NCBI GenBank assembly: GCA_963070105.1 | Contig: OY718806.1 | Location: forward strand, 1,686,365-1,750,364 | DNA: 64,000 nucleotides | Origin: Litomosoides sigmodontis | Lineage: Eukaryota; Nematoda; Chromadorea; Rhabditida; Onchocercidae | Direction of reading: 5' to 3' | In this document: piece after piece, positions 14,701 through 28,429 of the stretch | Position numbering within the stretch: position 1 is the first letter of the stretch | Layout: each line of letters opens with the position of its first letter | Notes under the pieces: model-generated | The model's database searches: none | Told to the model about the DNA's origin: nothing | Seen by the model: only the letters and a program-made list of their open reading frames with translations | Program-made: the position numbers and the translations under genes

Positions 14701-15776
14701 ATGCCAATTATCGACATTTCTTCAGTGGTACTTTTGAAAGTTTAAATTTTTCAAAAAGGAATTAAAAATGTACGAAATCCAAGAAGATTTAGGTTTTATC
14801 TTTACTTTCAAAGCACTTATACCGCACTTCTTAATATTCTCTAAATGCAATGCAACGAATTATATTAGAAGGAAATGCTTCCTGCGATCATCTTTAATAA
14901 AATCATTTCAGTTAATACAAAGACCTAAATAAATTGTTTTAATCGTTGAATTTATAATATTTTCGCCCTATTTTAGGATCCATCTAAACTAGAAATCAAA
15001 TTGGACATACTAAAGAATACTAAGGAATTGAGGCATTATGAGGAGCATAAAAGGTAATAATCGATATCGATCATACCGTAATTTCTTGATTCAAAAATTA
15101 CAGGTGGAAATAGTGCTACAAAGGTAATGGAGTGAAAAATTTTGATAAATTTATGTTCAATGCAATTATTGAAAGGTAAGCAAGTATTTCTTCACTCCAC
15201 TTAATAAATTTCCCAAAAAAAAACACTAAAATTACTTTTCGCAGGTTTCTAACGACATTTGGTGAGAAATGGAGTAAGGATGAATATATTATGCTACTGC
15301 TCAATGCGATAACATTATTTTCACCATTTCGTACCAATCTTCAAGATATTCAAAAATTGCAGAAGATACACGAAAAATATTGTGACGTTTTGAGAAGGTA
15401 AAGAAATCTATGGGAATCTATAAGGGCAAATTTCGTACTAAAATATTCCTGTTTTTTTTTTCCTCGAATTTCGATCATGTGAACGGAATGTTTAATTGGT
15501 CATAATGGGAAAAAACTAACGGTGAAATAGTTGAACCTGGCTTCAACCATCTAACTGAAATTCATTTAAAAAATTATACCATATTGTTGCGAATTCAGAT
15601 ACCTCGGCAATCTTTATGTGGCACCCGAAGCGGAAAAAGCATATCATGAACTACTCATGAAATCAGGAGAAGAACTGAATCATTTGAGCCACAGTTTGCT
15701 ACGCATCTATCATAGCTTAAATAACAACGAATTGAATCCATTGCTATGCGAATTATTCGATCTTTCACAAACATAA
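11797..15776 (+). CDS. Nuclear hormone receptor, DAF-12/NHR-8/NHR-48 group
   Basis: Predicted ligand-regulated transcription factor. Relatives bind sterol-type ligands and control development or xenobiotic responses; that role is inferred here. Exons: 11797-11895, 12088-12180, 12288-12377, 12558-12727, 13035-13244, 13321-13442, 13778-13842, 13992-14184, 14543-14625, 14977-15053, 15104-15175, 15245-15397 and 15599-15776. They total 534 codons plus the terminal stop, with all phases matching. The DNA-binding domain (residues ~32-97) has finger one with [16 protein letters not shown]-box [12 protein letters not shown], and finger two with [10 protein letters not shown] ending CRLQRCF. The ligand-binding domain (from ~285) contains [20 protein letters not shown] and an AF-2-like end, [10 protein letters not shown]. 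Oddities: an in-frame TAG at codon 404 (15111-15113), a likely GC donor after exon 8, and a Cys cluster (CQCRCTC) in the hinge. Skipping the 72-nt exon at 15104 keeps the frame open, at 510 residues. The gene could be functional with that isoform, decaying, or affected by a base error. Confidence 0.88.
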
Positions 15777-18045
15777 ACGTTTCTGTGCTAGTCCTTTACC
15801 TCGCCACCCGTTTTTTGCCTGTGTTAAATGGACACATTTTTAATTGTTTACTAATCCTTCAAGTAATGACATTTCAATTGAAATTAAAGTGAACTATAAT
15901 TCGCTCTTTCATAATAATCTCTTACTCATACACACTTTTACATTGCTACTTATAACCAGTATTAAGAACCAAAATGAGCACTGAATTCATGCCAATACCA
16001 CAGTTAATCTTTTCCGGAACTTATATATCCATAGGGTTTGTTTGATTATCATGAATAGCAAACCAACACAATGTCAAAAATGTAAACCTTCACATCGGTT
16101 GGTTGGGAGTTTTGGTATAGCAATACTACCTAACACACAACAATATGCAACGAATGATAGATAGTCTCTAAGTTATGAAGTATTTAAATTTGAATTAGAT
16201 CTTTCAGACTGCAGAGACTGAAAATGTGAGCTCAGATTAAGCATGAATCATTTTTGGAAGGGAAAGTAACGGATCAAATCAATCTGGTAAAACTAATATT
16301 ATCAATGCAGCATATCTCACAGAAATAAATCATAAAAATATCCACAGAAGGTGAAATGAAACTATAGCACATGCAAATTACTTATTGACCATGTTCTAGC
16401 AATACATTTTTATCAGAAAAAGATGCAATTCTTCCCAACAGAGTTGAAGCAATCAAGCAATCATTAAAACGATATTTCAGAACTGGTTTTAGACAGTTAA
16501 CAGTGTATGTTGGCAATGCTTCTCTTTTCTTCTCATCTTCCTTGCCCTTTTTCTTCCAAAATCTTATGATAGATACCTACCAAACCTTCATGATAATTTT
16601 TTTCAATCTAATAAAGACAGCAATTCAAATCGCTTACAAGTCAAACCACATCTTATGGGAAATGGAAAAAAAGGGCAGGATCGCACCGGACGTTATTTAA
16701 AACCGGTTAAAGAATATGGTCATAACAATCATGATAGGACTGACAATAATGAAAAAGGATGCATGAACGAGGGTGGATTCCAAGCCATCCATCTATTAAT
16801 ATTTTGAATTCATGTAAAAAAATTAAATTAAAACCCTGTCCCAAAATTTTTGATGCTCCAGATCTCAAGTTATACATCACAACATCTCTAGCGTAGTCCA
16901 TTCTGCTCCTCCTATTTCTCCTCTTTTGTTCTAGTTTCTCTTGTAATTCTTTTGCCTTTTTCATTCTTTTGTCCTCTTTCTCTTAGCAGTCAGTGCTCCG
17001 CTGTCTCACTGGCTACGGATCCCAATGAACTGTACAATCGTTGAAGGAATATAACCCTGGGCATAAGCCAAAAAAAATTTTTGTTTTTGTGATTGACATA
17101 ACCATGAGGACAATTAAAATAGGACTATAAAACACTTTCATCATTATCATCAGCAACAGAAACAGCGCAGCAACAACAATCGCAGAGTAGGTGGTAGTGG
17201 AAAGCAGCAAGTATGCAAGTAAAATACTCATACTGGTGTAATCCTTTCAAGAAGAAAAGAATAAATAAGAATACATACGTATAAACTATATATTCCTATT
17301 CTGTCATTTTGTGCGTATCGTATTTAAAACTAGGCTTTCCCGATATTTTTAACTTTTTGGATGGGAAGGAAATAGTGCAGAATAAATGAATAAAACACAA
17401 AACAGCGCAACACAATGATATACTTACAGGAAAGAATGAGAAAAAAACATACAATGAATTATAGCATAACTTTAAAAAGCAACAATAATTCAAAAAAATG
17501 AACAGGGGCACCCTACAGAAAAGACATTGAGACATATGTATGGATCAGATATAATGAAACAGAAAAAGTACATAAAGTGGAAGCAAGTTGGTTTTCTAAA
17601 AAAAATTTGAGCAAGGGGCCTACGGGCAGTTCAAGCTAACCATACACAGTTCTCGCTCCTGATTATTGTTGGTACCATCAAAATGAAACAAAGCTTATCG
17701 ATCATTACTTTCTTGGGATCTGTTTGAACTTTTAGCACATAGTAAAAAGCAAAATTATCTCTGCATTTTCCGATCCTTCTTATTATAGTGTAGATTCAAG
17801 AAGCGATGAGTTCCTCACGGCTAATAAATTTACTAAAGAAAAGAACACAAATGACTCAGATGAACAATTAGCTCTCCATTGCATCACGCACTGAAAAATC
17901 ATACCAGTTAAGAGTGAAAATAAGTCGTTATGATGATTTAGAAGACAGCTGTATTCCATTTAATACCGGCACAGAACAATCTAGCAGCCATTTTTTACAG
18001 TAATCTCGAATTAATTTTGCAATGCATTCCTATTTGCCTCGCAGC
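15777..18045. other. Convergent 3' spacer between receptor and MATH gene
   Basis: The receptor (+) and the MATH gene (-) end facing each other across about 2.3 kb. No exon is supported on either strand. An AATAAA near 16324 could serve as a poly(A) signal for the receptor. Short frames here have no family resemblance or consistent splice signals. Confidence 0.55.
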
Positions 18046-21000
18046 TTACAATCGCCTGCGAATATATTGCACCCCAAGCACTGGATCATTTCGTAATTCT
18101 GTTACATTACTTAAAGATACGAATTTTGCCACATAAATTGATTTTAACAATACCAAAGAACAAAAATCACTTACTTTGTTGTTGCATAATATTGTGCGGA
18201 TGAACATTAGGTTGTTGGGTCTGAATACGTGCTGAAGGTGTTTGGTACGGGTCGACACCAGAAATATTCAAACTAACTGAATTTGGTATCACACTTGGAG
18301 GGGGCTGGTGAATTAACGGCATATTGTTGCTTTTAGTCCACATCTACAGTGAAATTTATAAAAACATTAAATATTTGCTTAATGATGACCAGTCCAACCA
18401 ACGGATGTAACAGATGGTTTACTGATCTCGTTTCAGAGTTCTCTGCAAGTGTTCAAATTCAGTGATCTTCGTGAGAAAACACTCTTTTAAGCCAGCTCCA
18501 AACCAGTTATTTTCTATGCTTCCGGATTACTTTTCGTTCTTAAATTTGATAGTTAGGCTGTCATTCAATCCGAGACACCGGAATATAACTTCACACTCAT
18601 CAGCTATTTACGAAGCACATAGTCAAACCTGTGTTTTAGCCGAAGTTACTGCAATATAGTTTATCAACTCGCGTAAAGGGAGTGCCTTAAAACTTGGTAA
18701 ATTGTTCCGCATCATGTATTCGTTTGTGTATTCCTTCAAGTTCTCACTGCAAATATGAAGTTCTGGCAGTGCTAGGGACAAGTGGTAATTGAAAGTCGTC
18801 AACTTCATGTTGTGCACTGTATGAATTTCATACATAAAAAATTGTAGTGAATGATTTGCAGGAATTAGAAAAGATCTGAAGGATTCAGATGAAGTCAACA
18901 TCAGAGAGCTCTTTAACTTACGGAGAAATATGTGGAAAATGACTTCTTAGAGTATCCAGCAAAGTATCACGTCGCGGAGACGAACTTCGACTGTTCGCCA
19001 CAAGTGCACTCTAAACAATGTCAACAATCGGGCCATTAGGCGGAGAAAAAGATAAAATCGAAAAATAATGCCTGAAAGACGAGGATCTGATGACGAAAAA
19101 AAGATAATAATAAACCGTACAGTGATATCAGAGGTGTTTGAAGAAGGGGTGTGATAGTTAGTCCAACTAGGCCATTGCTGCGATTGATAACCACCTCCTT
19201 GGTGCTGCAAATGATTATAGTGACTCGGTTGGTTCGACATCATACTGTTATTGTTGTTCCCAGCTGAAAATTTCATAACAGTATTAGCTGAGGAAAGCAG
19301 ATATTTTATTTTCAACAAATAAAAATCTAATTCAAAAACTTACAGGATAATGTATTAAGCCATTCGTTCCCGCCTCCATTACTCCAGCCATTCGACTGAG
19401 ATGTGAAATGGCTACTCGTATTAGAAATACCAGGTGGTGGATGAGAAAGCTATAAACATGGTTAATAAAGCAGACCAACGATGACGTATGGGAAAGCTAA
19501 GAAATAACCAAACCTGAGTAGAACTTCCACCGGTACTGATACCGTAATCGGTACCGATTGGTCCGAATGAACGACTAGGATTGAGCAGTTCGTTGATCGA
19601 ATTCATAACAAGCGGTGCATCCCAACTGGAACTCCAAGCAGTTGGTAATGATAATCCCGAAGACGATGACGTGCTAGTGGTTGTTTGTGTGGTACTGGAA
19701 GAACTGATTGCAGTGGTATGACAGCCAGCATATTCTATTATTGAACCCGTATGACTAGTCGGTCGAACACCTAAAAATATTCGGAGGTTTACAAAAAATG
19801 CAGCGAGTTAACTTGATTAGGACCAAATCTAAAAAATACAGTCATAAAAGCAAAAATTTCAAAGCATACATCAAACAACTTACGACGTATGAAAAACGAA
19901 ATAGTTTCAATTAGGATCAGGATTTTATTCCCTAATTTCACGAAGCTATAGTTCATGTTCACTGACAAACAAATGAAATAAAATAAACAAACCGATCGGT
20001 GCTATTGACGTAGTGGCACCAGTAGGGGACTTCATAGGAGATGGCGGAGGTGCAGGAGCTTTCGACATTGCCTGCATCGGTGTACCTGGTGCTACACTAC
20101 CAGAAGTTAACGGAGAATCTAAAAAATCTCAGCTTGAGCTTTCCCATTATCTTCAGCAATAATTCGAGTAATAAGGGAAACGGCTAAAAATTTACTGATA
20201 ATTATACCAGTCGCAGGAGTTCGATTACCAATTACTCCTACAGACGGTACAACAGACGTCACAGCTTTTTCATGACCAGCAGGCGATACTTGAAGCGCGA
20301 ATTGTCCTAATTTGAGCTTTGGCGCAGGTGGAGGTTTTGGAACACTAATTTTTGGTAACTGAGCGATTGTCTTCCCAGCTTTGATTTGTTCAATCTAAAA
20401 GAGCTTTGATTGTTCAATCTCTTTAGAATGAAATACTTGAAAGTTAACTTATTAAATTATTAAATAATTTTTTTCCTCTACAACAAGCGAGTAAACCCTC
20501 AAACTTGTAGATGCGTTGACGTCCGAATAACTTACAAGTATGAACAAATCAGTTATATTAAAAGCTTCAACAAAGCGCATAAGCATACCTGTGCAGCAAA
20601 TTCAGCTTTTGAAGTGGTAATGAGACCAGCTACCTCTTCTCGTTTAGCCCTCCATTCGGACGCAGCTACCTTCAGCTCCTCCGCCGCAATAGGATTCCTT
20701 GCTCTGAAATTAAAATTTTCTGAAATTTATGCTCTGAAATACATTATAAACCAAAATAAGAAATAAAGCCTTGTAAGAGGTAACTGTTATATGGTCATTA
20801 AATAAAATTAAATAATATTACGCACTTCTTCGCTTCGGTTTCCAGGTCCTTCACTCTCTGCCCAGCGTCTTTATGAGCCCTTTCAAGTATAGCAACACCC
20901 GTTTCAAGCTTATGCTCCAGCAGTGAAACTTCGGCTTTTTTTGCACGTTCAGTCAAAAAAGCTACATTGCCTTGAAATGCCTTACGTTCCTGAAATAATA

Positions 21001-24000
21001 TATGTACCAATTCGGAATTGTTTCAATGCACCTTAAAAAGCCAGAAATTATTTTAGACATGCAGTCAGTTCGATTTTTCTTCATTCCTTTAGAAATTGAA
21101 AAAATATCTTTGAAACTATTTGCAGCATGAATCTCTTTCTAGCACTCACCGAACACAGCGCATTTTCGGAACGTTTCAGCGCAATCGACCGTTCATTAAG
21201 TTGATTTTTTAATTCGCTGATTTCGGCATCACGCCCTTTGATTTCTTCGGTCATATTCTTCCGAGTATCCTGGCTAGACTGCAACTCTCTTTGTATCTTT
21301 CTCAGCTCCTCTGCGTGTTTCTGACGCAACTCTTGTAATTCGCGTACCAAACATTCATTCTTCTCTTGCAATTCCCGTGACCGTTCAGAATCTCGCCTCC
21401 AATTAAAGAACACGATATCGAAAATCATATCAGTTGGGAAAATTTTTCCAGAAATGCATGGAAACACTTTTTATACATGCTGGCTTGGGTGCCTTATTAC
21501 GAAGCTATTAAGGGGATGGTCCGATTTCTTTTAAAAATCAGCCTATGTCCATACAACTCAAAAACCACACTTACTCATGTTGCCTGGCATTTTTTTCAAG
21601 TTTCTTCAATTCGTTCTTCTTCTGATTTAGCTGCTGGATTGTCTTCTCATGCTTTTCTTTCTCGGATTGCAATTGCGCCTGCATCTGTTTCGTTGCATTC
21701 GAGTGTTTTTGTTCTTGTCTGAAGAAAATAAAATAAAGTAGTATGAATAATTCAGACGCACCAATTCTTGTTTCTCCTCCCCCAATTTTTTCAATATAAC
21801 CTTCTAACATCGTAAAGGTAAAAAATTAGAAATATTTTGAAAATTCATCCCAAGCTTACTTTTTAATTTTTTCTTTCTCCGCAGTAAGTTGTCGTGACAA
21901 AGTTTCTTTATCACTTTCAAGTAATGCAATGCGTTGGGCAATTTTCTCCGTATGCTCGTTCAATCTTCAATTGTGTTCATATCGATTAAAATGAACCACT
22001 TTATTGATAACATGAAATATCAGAAAAAACCTACTTATGTTACACATAGAAATAACTTACTTTTCGGCTTGGCCAACTTCCATAAGCGGGTTTTTGCTCA
22101 CAGCCTGATCAGCAAAAATACCAATGCGATGCACTTCACGATTCAACATATAGTCGTGCTGGTCATCTGGACAATCAGACATCAAGGAACTGAAGTCATC
22201 TGCATCATCAACCAAGGGCGCTGTTAAATGATGCTCATCCATTGAAGAGCAGTCAAGATCTGAAATGCTTGCAGACTGCATTAGCACAGAAGATTATCGC
22301 AATCATGATACCATCAAAATACAATTGCTCTGACTTCATCTACCATGTCAATTACTTGTTTCTGCTCTTGAGCTTTTATCTCTTTTCTTACCTCTACGTC
22401 CATCTTTGATTGCGTCGATAACTTTTTCGTCTCCAGCTAGAATTGCCAGTTTTTGCAGACAACCTTTGAGGAAGGGACTTTTTGAACGCATTTCCAATGT
22501 ATTAATAAATTCAGCAGCCTTATCAACCACACGTTTAGCATTCACACAATTAACACCAATCACTGATAGTGCTGCCATAACTTGCTGAACCTGAAACGAC
22601 GATGAAAACCAGTGAAAAAATGAAATTACCAGTAAAAATTTCAAACGTAATAATTCCACCAAATGATCTGAACCCTCTTTCTACGCATGCAACACAAATC
22701 AGCATAAATCACATTAAAAATTTAACTACAGGCATGTCTTCTAATTTTTCTAGAAGCTAAAAATGACCTGCGCGTCTGTAAAGTGGGGAATGTTGCCCGC
22801 ACCAAAATCCAAACTATTGTCATCACCAGCCGCAGGTGAATTCTGAAAAAAAAATTGCAATTTCATGATAAATATGGAGAAAGAAAACGATTTATGAAAT
22901 AAAAAGAACCTCTCCATTTTTCATGTATTTCCAGCAGTATTTGATATTGAATTTAAGCCATTCCTCGATATATTGACGTGACCAAATATTTGGCTGCGCC
23001 GAATCATCTATGTATTGCTGTACCTAGATCAATTTTTTATAAAATATAAGTGGAAGAGTGTCGTCAAATAACACTTGCATTACAGTTACAAAGAAATCCC
23101 AGTTAACAAAAAAAACGAAAACAAATCAACCCGCTAACAAATGATACTAATCAAACCTGAGGATTTGCCAAGTCGTCCGTAATAATTTGCTGCGAATGAT
23201 AAATTGGAAAGATTGGAAATGCCTGCAATAATGAAAATAATTGTTCGTGGATCTAAATGAACACATTTGTAATATAATTTTCAATTCAAGAAAATGTACC
23301 TTTGGATCCGCGTTAACGAAAGGTGATGTGAGGCGCGCTACACTTTCTTTCTGCATGTCCGCAGCTACTTCCGTCCTGTTGTCCGTTTGAGCCTCCAGCT
23401 GCTGCAATTGATAAATTATATTTAAAAAAATTGTATTAAAGAACACGTGAATCTCAATCTGAACGATCAAATTATCAATTAGCTTATAATAGTTATAAAA
23501 AACTAATAAGCAGCCACGGTTATATTATATTATTAACAATATCAAGAAAACCTCGTTTTGTTTTTTCCTAGAATCCGCATCTTTGATTTCGTTTGGTTTC
23601 TTTCGACGCCACTCTAGAATTTTGTTTCATTTTATGCAATTCAAGACAGAAGCACTTAGTTTTTCTTAATACACCTTATCCTGATCTTAGTTGAAGCAGT
23701 ATACTATCGCAATCATGCCAATATGTGATATGAAATTTTAAACATTTCAGAATGAGACTTTTGGATGCTACACAAAACCATCATGATATGCTTTTGCACC
23801 ACTGAAACAGCGACCAAGTTTAAATATGAAAATCCAGCTGACGCAAAAAAAAAGATACCGCCGTTGGGGATGGTTTTCTTCGCTGTTTGTTTCTTCGGTT
23901 GTGCATATTGCCGATTTGAATTTGGATTTGTCATACCCGTGTGTGCATTCACTATGGCTGCATCTGCTTTGTGCATTAGCATAGAAACTTAAAACATGTC

Positions 24001-27000
24001 ATTAAAACGAAGTGTAATTTTGATATGCTTAAAAATAGTGAATCCGAACAACTGGAAACTGATAAAAAGAAAAGTTCCCATTTTTACTTCTCGTAACGAT
24101 TAGGATAAAAAACATAAAACCCTTTATGTGTTAAATTAGCTCCTTATTTCAATTAGAATAGTTGTTTGAAAAATCAAAAATTGCTCGCAGACATCCCATA
24201 ATACAGCAAACAAACAAGACATTCGAATGCACTGTATATGTGGGTACGTCAACAAGCCTATGAGCTGAGATTTGAAAATTGACCAAATCTTCTCAGCTGT
24301 TGTTTAAATTATTGAACTTAATAAAAAATATCTTCAAAAGTAATGAAAAAATTACAGTCAGTCTGACACGAAGCCTCTTCTGTGTTGAGCGAAGCAGGCT
24401 CAAGCATAGCCTGAATGCAGCTATCACAGTTATCGCGCACCATTGCACCATCAATTTGAGGTGAACGCTTCATCTTTTTGGAACAAGGAACTCCAACCAC
24501 AGTTCGACCATTATTTCCTTCAGCCTAAACAATATTTCGATGTTAAATCAAATGAATTTCATCTGTTAAATAAATAACACAACATTTTCGGATAATAACC
24601 ATGATCGACAGTTCTCTCGTTTCTGCTCACACAAGCCTTTGCCTGTTGAACGAAGCTCTTTTAAAGTTCAAAAAATTACTTCGCTATCCGAAGCTCCACT
24701 TGATGAGCTCGTTTCTTCATCACTAGAGCATTCAAGAACATGTTGCTCTTTCCGTTCTTGACATAATTCCCATGCTTGATCGTGTCCGCTTACATCATAT
24801 GTGCAATGAAGAACCGGCGCAACTGGTTCCTGTGTATCTGTTTTCTAAAATTAAAGCGAATTTCAACAACCAGAACACATACTCAAGTTGAATTATTGAA
24901 CACCTGAATGCGTTTGCAGGATTTGAAGTTATCCGTGGCGAAAAGTTACATGGGATGAATTATGAAAGTAGACAAAAGAACAAAAAAATGAATCCTCCAG
25001 AAAATGGACAGCATGAATCACTAAAGTAGTGTGTGACCTTCTGCAAGGTTAACCATGTCGGTTCCTTTCTTTTTGTTTGCCTTGCCTACAGTTTATATGA
25101 ATTGTAAATGGTCATGAAATCAACGCACCTGTGAATCCATTTGCAATATATCCCCATCTTCGGTTATTTTCACTCCTAAAGCGAAAACATCATTTTCCAA
25201 ATAATTGGCACTAACCACCATTTCTTTCCTTTCGTCTTCCGCTTTTTCATCCAACCTGCAATATTAAAAACCTCTCAAAATTACGTTTCATACTTAATCT
25301 CCCGAACGATTTATTAGCTGTTATCATCAGCCATGTTTGCATACACGTATAGTATCAATTTTACCTTTCGCAGGTAGTCTTCTTGCTCTCAGTTTTTCCT
25401 TCTTTCTGTTCACTGCCGAAAACGGTCACACCATCCTGCTTTAGCAACTTCTCCTGTTTCTGCAATTATTATAATGCACTATTTTCATCAAAAAGTACTG
25501 CCTCAATCAAAACTATTTCTTATAGTATTCACTGCGCAAAACGATAACGTGTTACCGGATCATCTAGTCCTTCCACTTGTTTTTCATTATCGGAAATCCA
25601 TTTCACTTCACGAGCTACATCTAGCAGTACTTCAGGTGGAGTTTCTAAAAAAAACCACAAGTTAAAGTTTCCTGAAGACAGAATCCATAACATTAAACAT
25701 AAGGACCAAAGGTGTGTTTAGACTCCTAATTTATAAAGGAAATAAAACCTTGCACGTTGCAGGCGTTTTTGTCATTTTGCAGCACTGGACGGGTTTCCAT
25801 AACATTCGACGAAACATTTGTTTCCAATGTTTTATTTAGGAGTGAAGCCGCTGTTCTGAAGATAATTTCCGAGATAGTTCACAGCCAGAGTTCTTGGAAA
25901 GATAACAAAGGAATGGATAAACAATTCAAGGACTGTTTATTGTGATTAACAAAGAAACCTGCTTTCGATATCAGTAGTACCTGTTTTGAGTATTGACAGT
26001 TCTTTCCGGATTTGCTTCACGAAATTTGTTATTGGAATTCAATTTTGATGACGCTTTATTCATATTGGATTGTTTGCTGATTGTTGCAGCACCTGATATA
26101 GCCTGCTTCAAAGCACTCTGGTTAAGCGAATTTTCTTCATCACTTTTACCAAGCGGAGGTCCTAAAAAATAATGCTGTCATTTAGATAAAAAGAAATACC
26201 ACCACCTACGAGAGCGACGCAAATTTCAAATCGAGAAATTTCAAGATTTTTTTGGCAACTATGAATATTAGAACTATTAAAAATAACATGGCAACCTTTT
26301 TCAATTCTTTCAATACTTTGTTTGAGCTTCATCTCAATCAGCTTCGCTTTCTGAGCCTCCAGATCAGCTTTGCAATCTTGATCACGATCTTTACAAAATT
26401 TCAGAGCACTCGTATTAACTTCAATTGCTTTGTCAATGAGTCCTCTACTACTTTGTATGTCAGCTAACCTCATATAGTCTTGAATCTTCTTCTCGAATTG
26501 TTCATGAGTTCTGGAAAGTGTGTTTTAGTATGATACAATGCTGGATTCAAAGACTTTTCCATTCCTCATCATCTGAGTAAAAAAAACTGCATGTAATATA
26601 AACATAACGGATGTTTCTTACAAGATATTTTTCGGAGGTTCAGCTTTAACAGACACTTCCAAAATAACTTTGTCATCTTTGATGTAACCTTGACTTTCAT
26701 CTAATATATCCTGAAAATATTAAGCATACAGGAAATTAAGAACCACTTGTCAAAGAGACATCCAACCGGCAGTATGTTGAGTCATTTTCATGTTAATTAA
26801 GCTGCCTGAATGAAATATTTTTTTCAGAAAAATAAGGTAAATTAAACTTACGGCCCATGTCATGAAACATGAATATCCCCAATCGTTTTCTTTCGCCGTA
26901 TAAACATGGTTAGTTTTCCTCGTGAAATGCGGTACGCCTTGCTTCTGCGAAATTAACCTCAGTTCCGCTGCGGCCTGGCATGACCATGAACTGGAAAAGT

Positions 27001-28382
27001 TAACATTATAGCAACAGCAAAGAACACACTCTTTTTCACTCAATTTTGCAACGGTCTCATGAAGAGAGAGAAAAAAGCATAAGCTCACAGATAGAAAATA
27101 ATGTAACAGTAACTTACTCAGAATAAGCATCCGGACAACACTGAAGGAAAAAACCCAAACACTTTTGTGTGCCTTTTTTTTGTACAACGTGCTGTCGAGG
27201 CATTACCATTATTCTCCTAAAAATAACACGAAACGAACTGTAAACATCTATCACCAAAAGCATGAATATTCATTATGCACTGCCGCTTATATCAGCGAAA
27301 AGTAATAACTTTCCAAGATTATTTCCCCAAGCTATAATAAATTGACATTTTTAACAAATCGTTACAGATTCTGAAACGAATGAACTAACCAAGGGACAGC
27401 TTGTATCTTTTTACTTGGCCCTCTCACAGTATCAGCCATATTCGTAAAGTTCTGAATCATTAATCGTAATGTTCCATCAGATGACGTACTTGATGTAGGG
27501 GAGCTAGCATCATTACTTGACGAAGCTATAGTACCTGGAACATGTGCTTAACATGCACTTTACAAAATTTGGACCTTCAAGAAATGCAACCAGCTGATAG
27601 ATTGAAAAGGGGAGCAAGGGAAAGAAATGTTGATTGCTTTGTGACACATACTCTTGCTAAAGGCTTCTCAGCCTAGAAATGCATCAAACTAATAAAAGTT
27701 CGAGAAATTTCATAATTAGGGGAAAAATTATTGAGTAATAAACCACACCTTTATTTGCAATAGGTTGAGAAATAGTAGTTCGAGAACATTGTGTGATTTT
27801 TGGGAATGTTTCTTCATCGGGATCCGTCTGGCACGCAACATTAATCTTAGCTTTCCTGAAATGTAAAATGTCAAAAGACGAAAACCCGGAATGCCACAAA
27901 TTTTGATATGTTACTCTATATTCAAACTATTTGTCATCATGTCCTTCAAAGAAACAAGTAAATTGCTATATTAGCATTAGACAATACAACGTATTTTGAA
28001 GCGACCATATAATTTATTATAACAAAAAGTGAAGCGCAATAAAGGGCAAACCTCACACCACTCTGATGTACCGAGCATAAATTCCCCCTTTTTTCGCCGG
28101 CTACAGCTGATGACTTCACAATTTCATGGCAATCATTCACCTTCCTAGAAGGTGTCCTTGAAGCTATTGTTGTGTCCATATTCACTTCACCTAAAACACG
28201 AAGACCATTTGCATCCTTTAAACGTGCAGTGGTAGTGTGGAAAATGTGCAGGAAAATTATATGTCACAGCAAAAAAACAGTACAATCTATCCACATGTTG
28301 ACGATATTCACGACGAGGGTGGTGTCTGAGTGCGTAGACAAGCACACCCTCGAATCTTCCGCCTGCTCTTGTTGGCCTGTAC

Positions 28383-28429
<47 letters not shown>

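Noticed and set aside
23765..23992. Plus-strand frame with Cys-rich hydrophobic protein
   Set aside because: Antisense of MATH gene exon 16 and its intron, whose splice phases fit on the minus strand.
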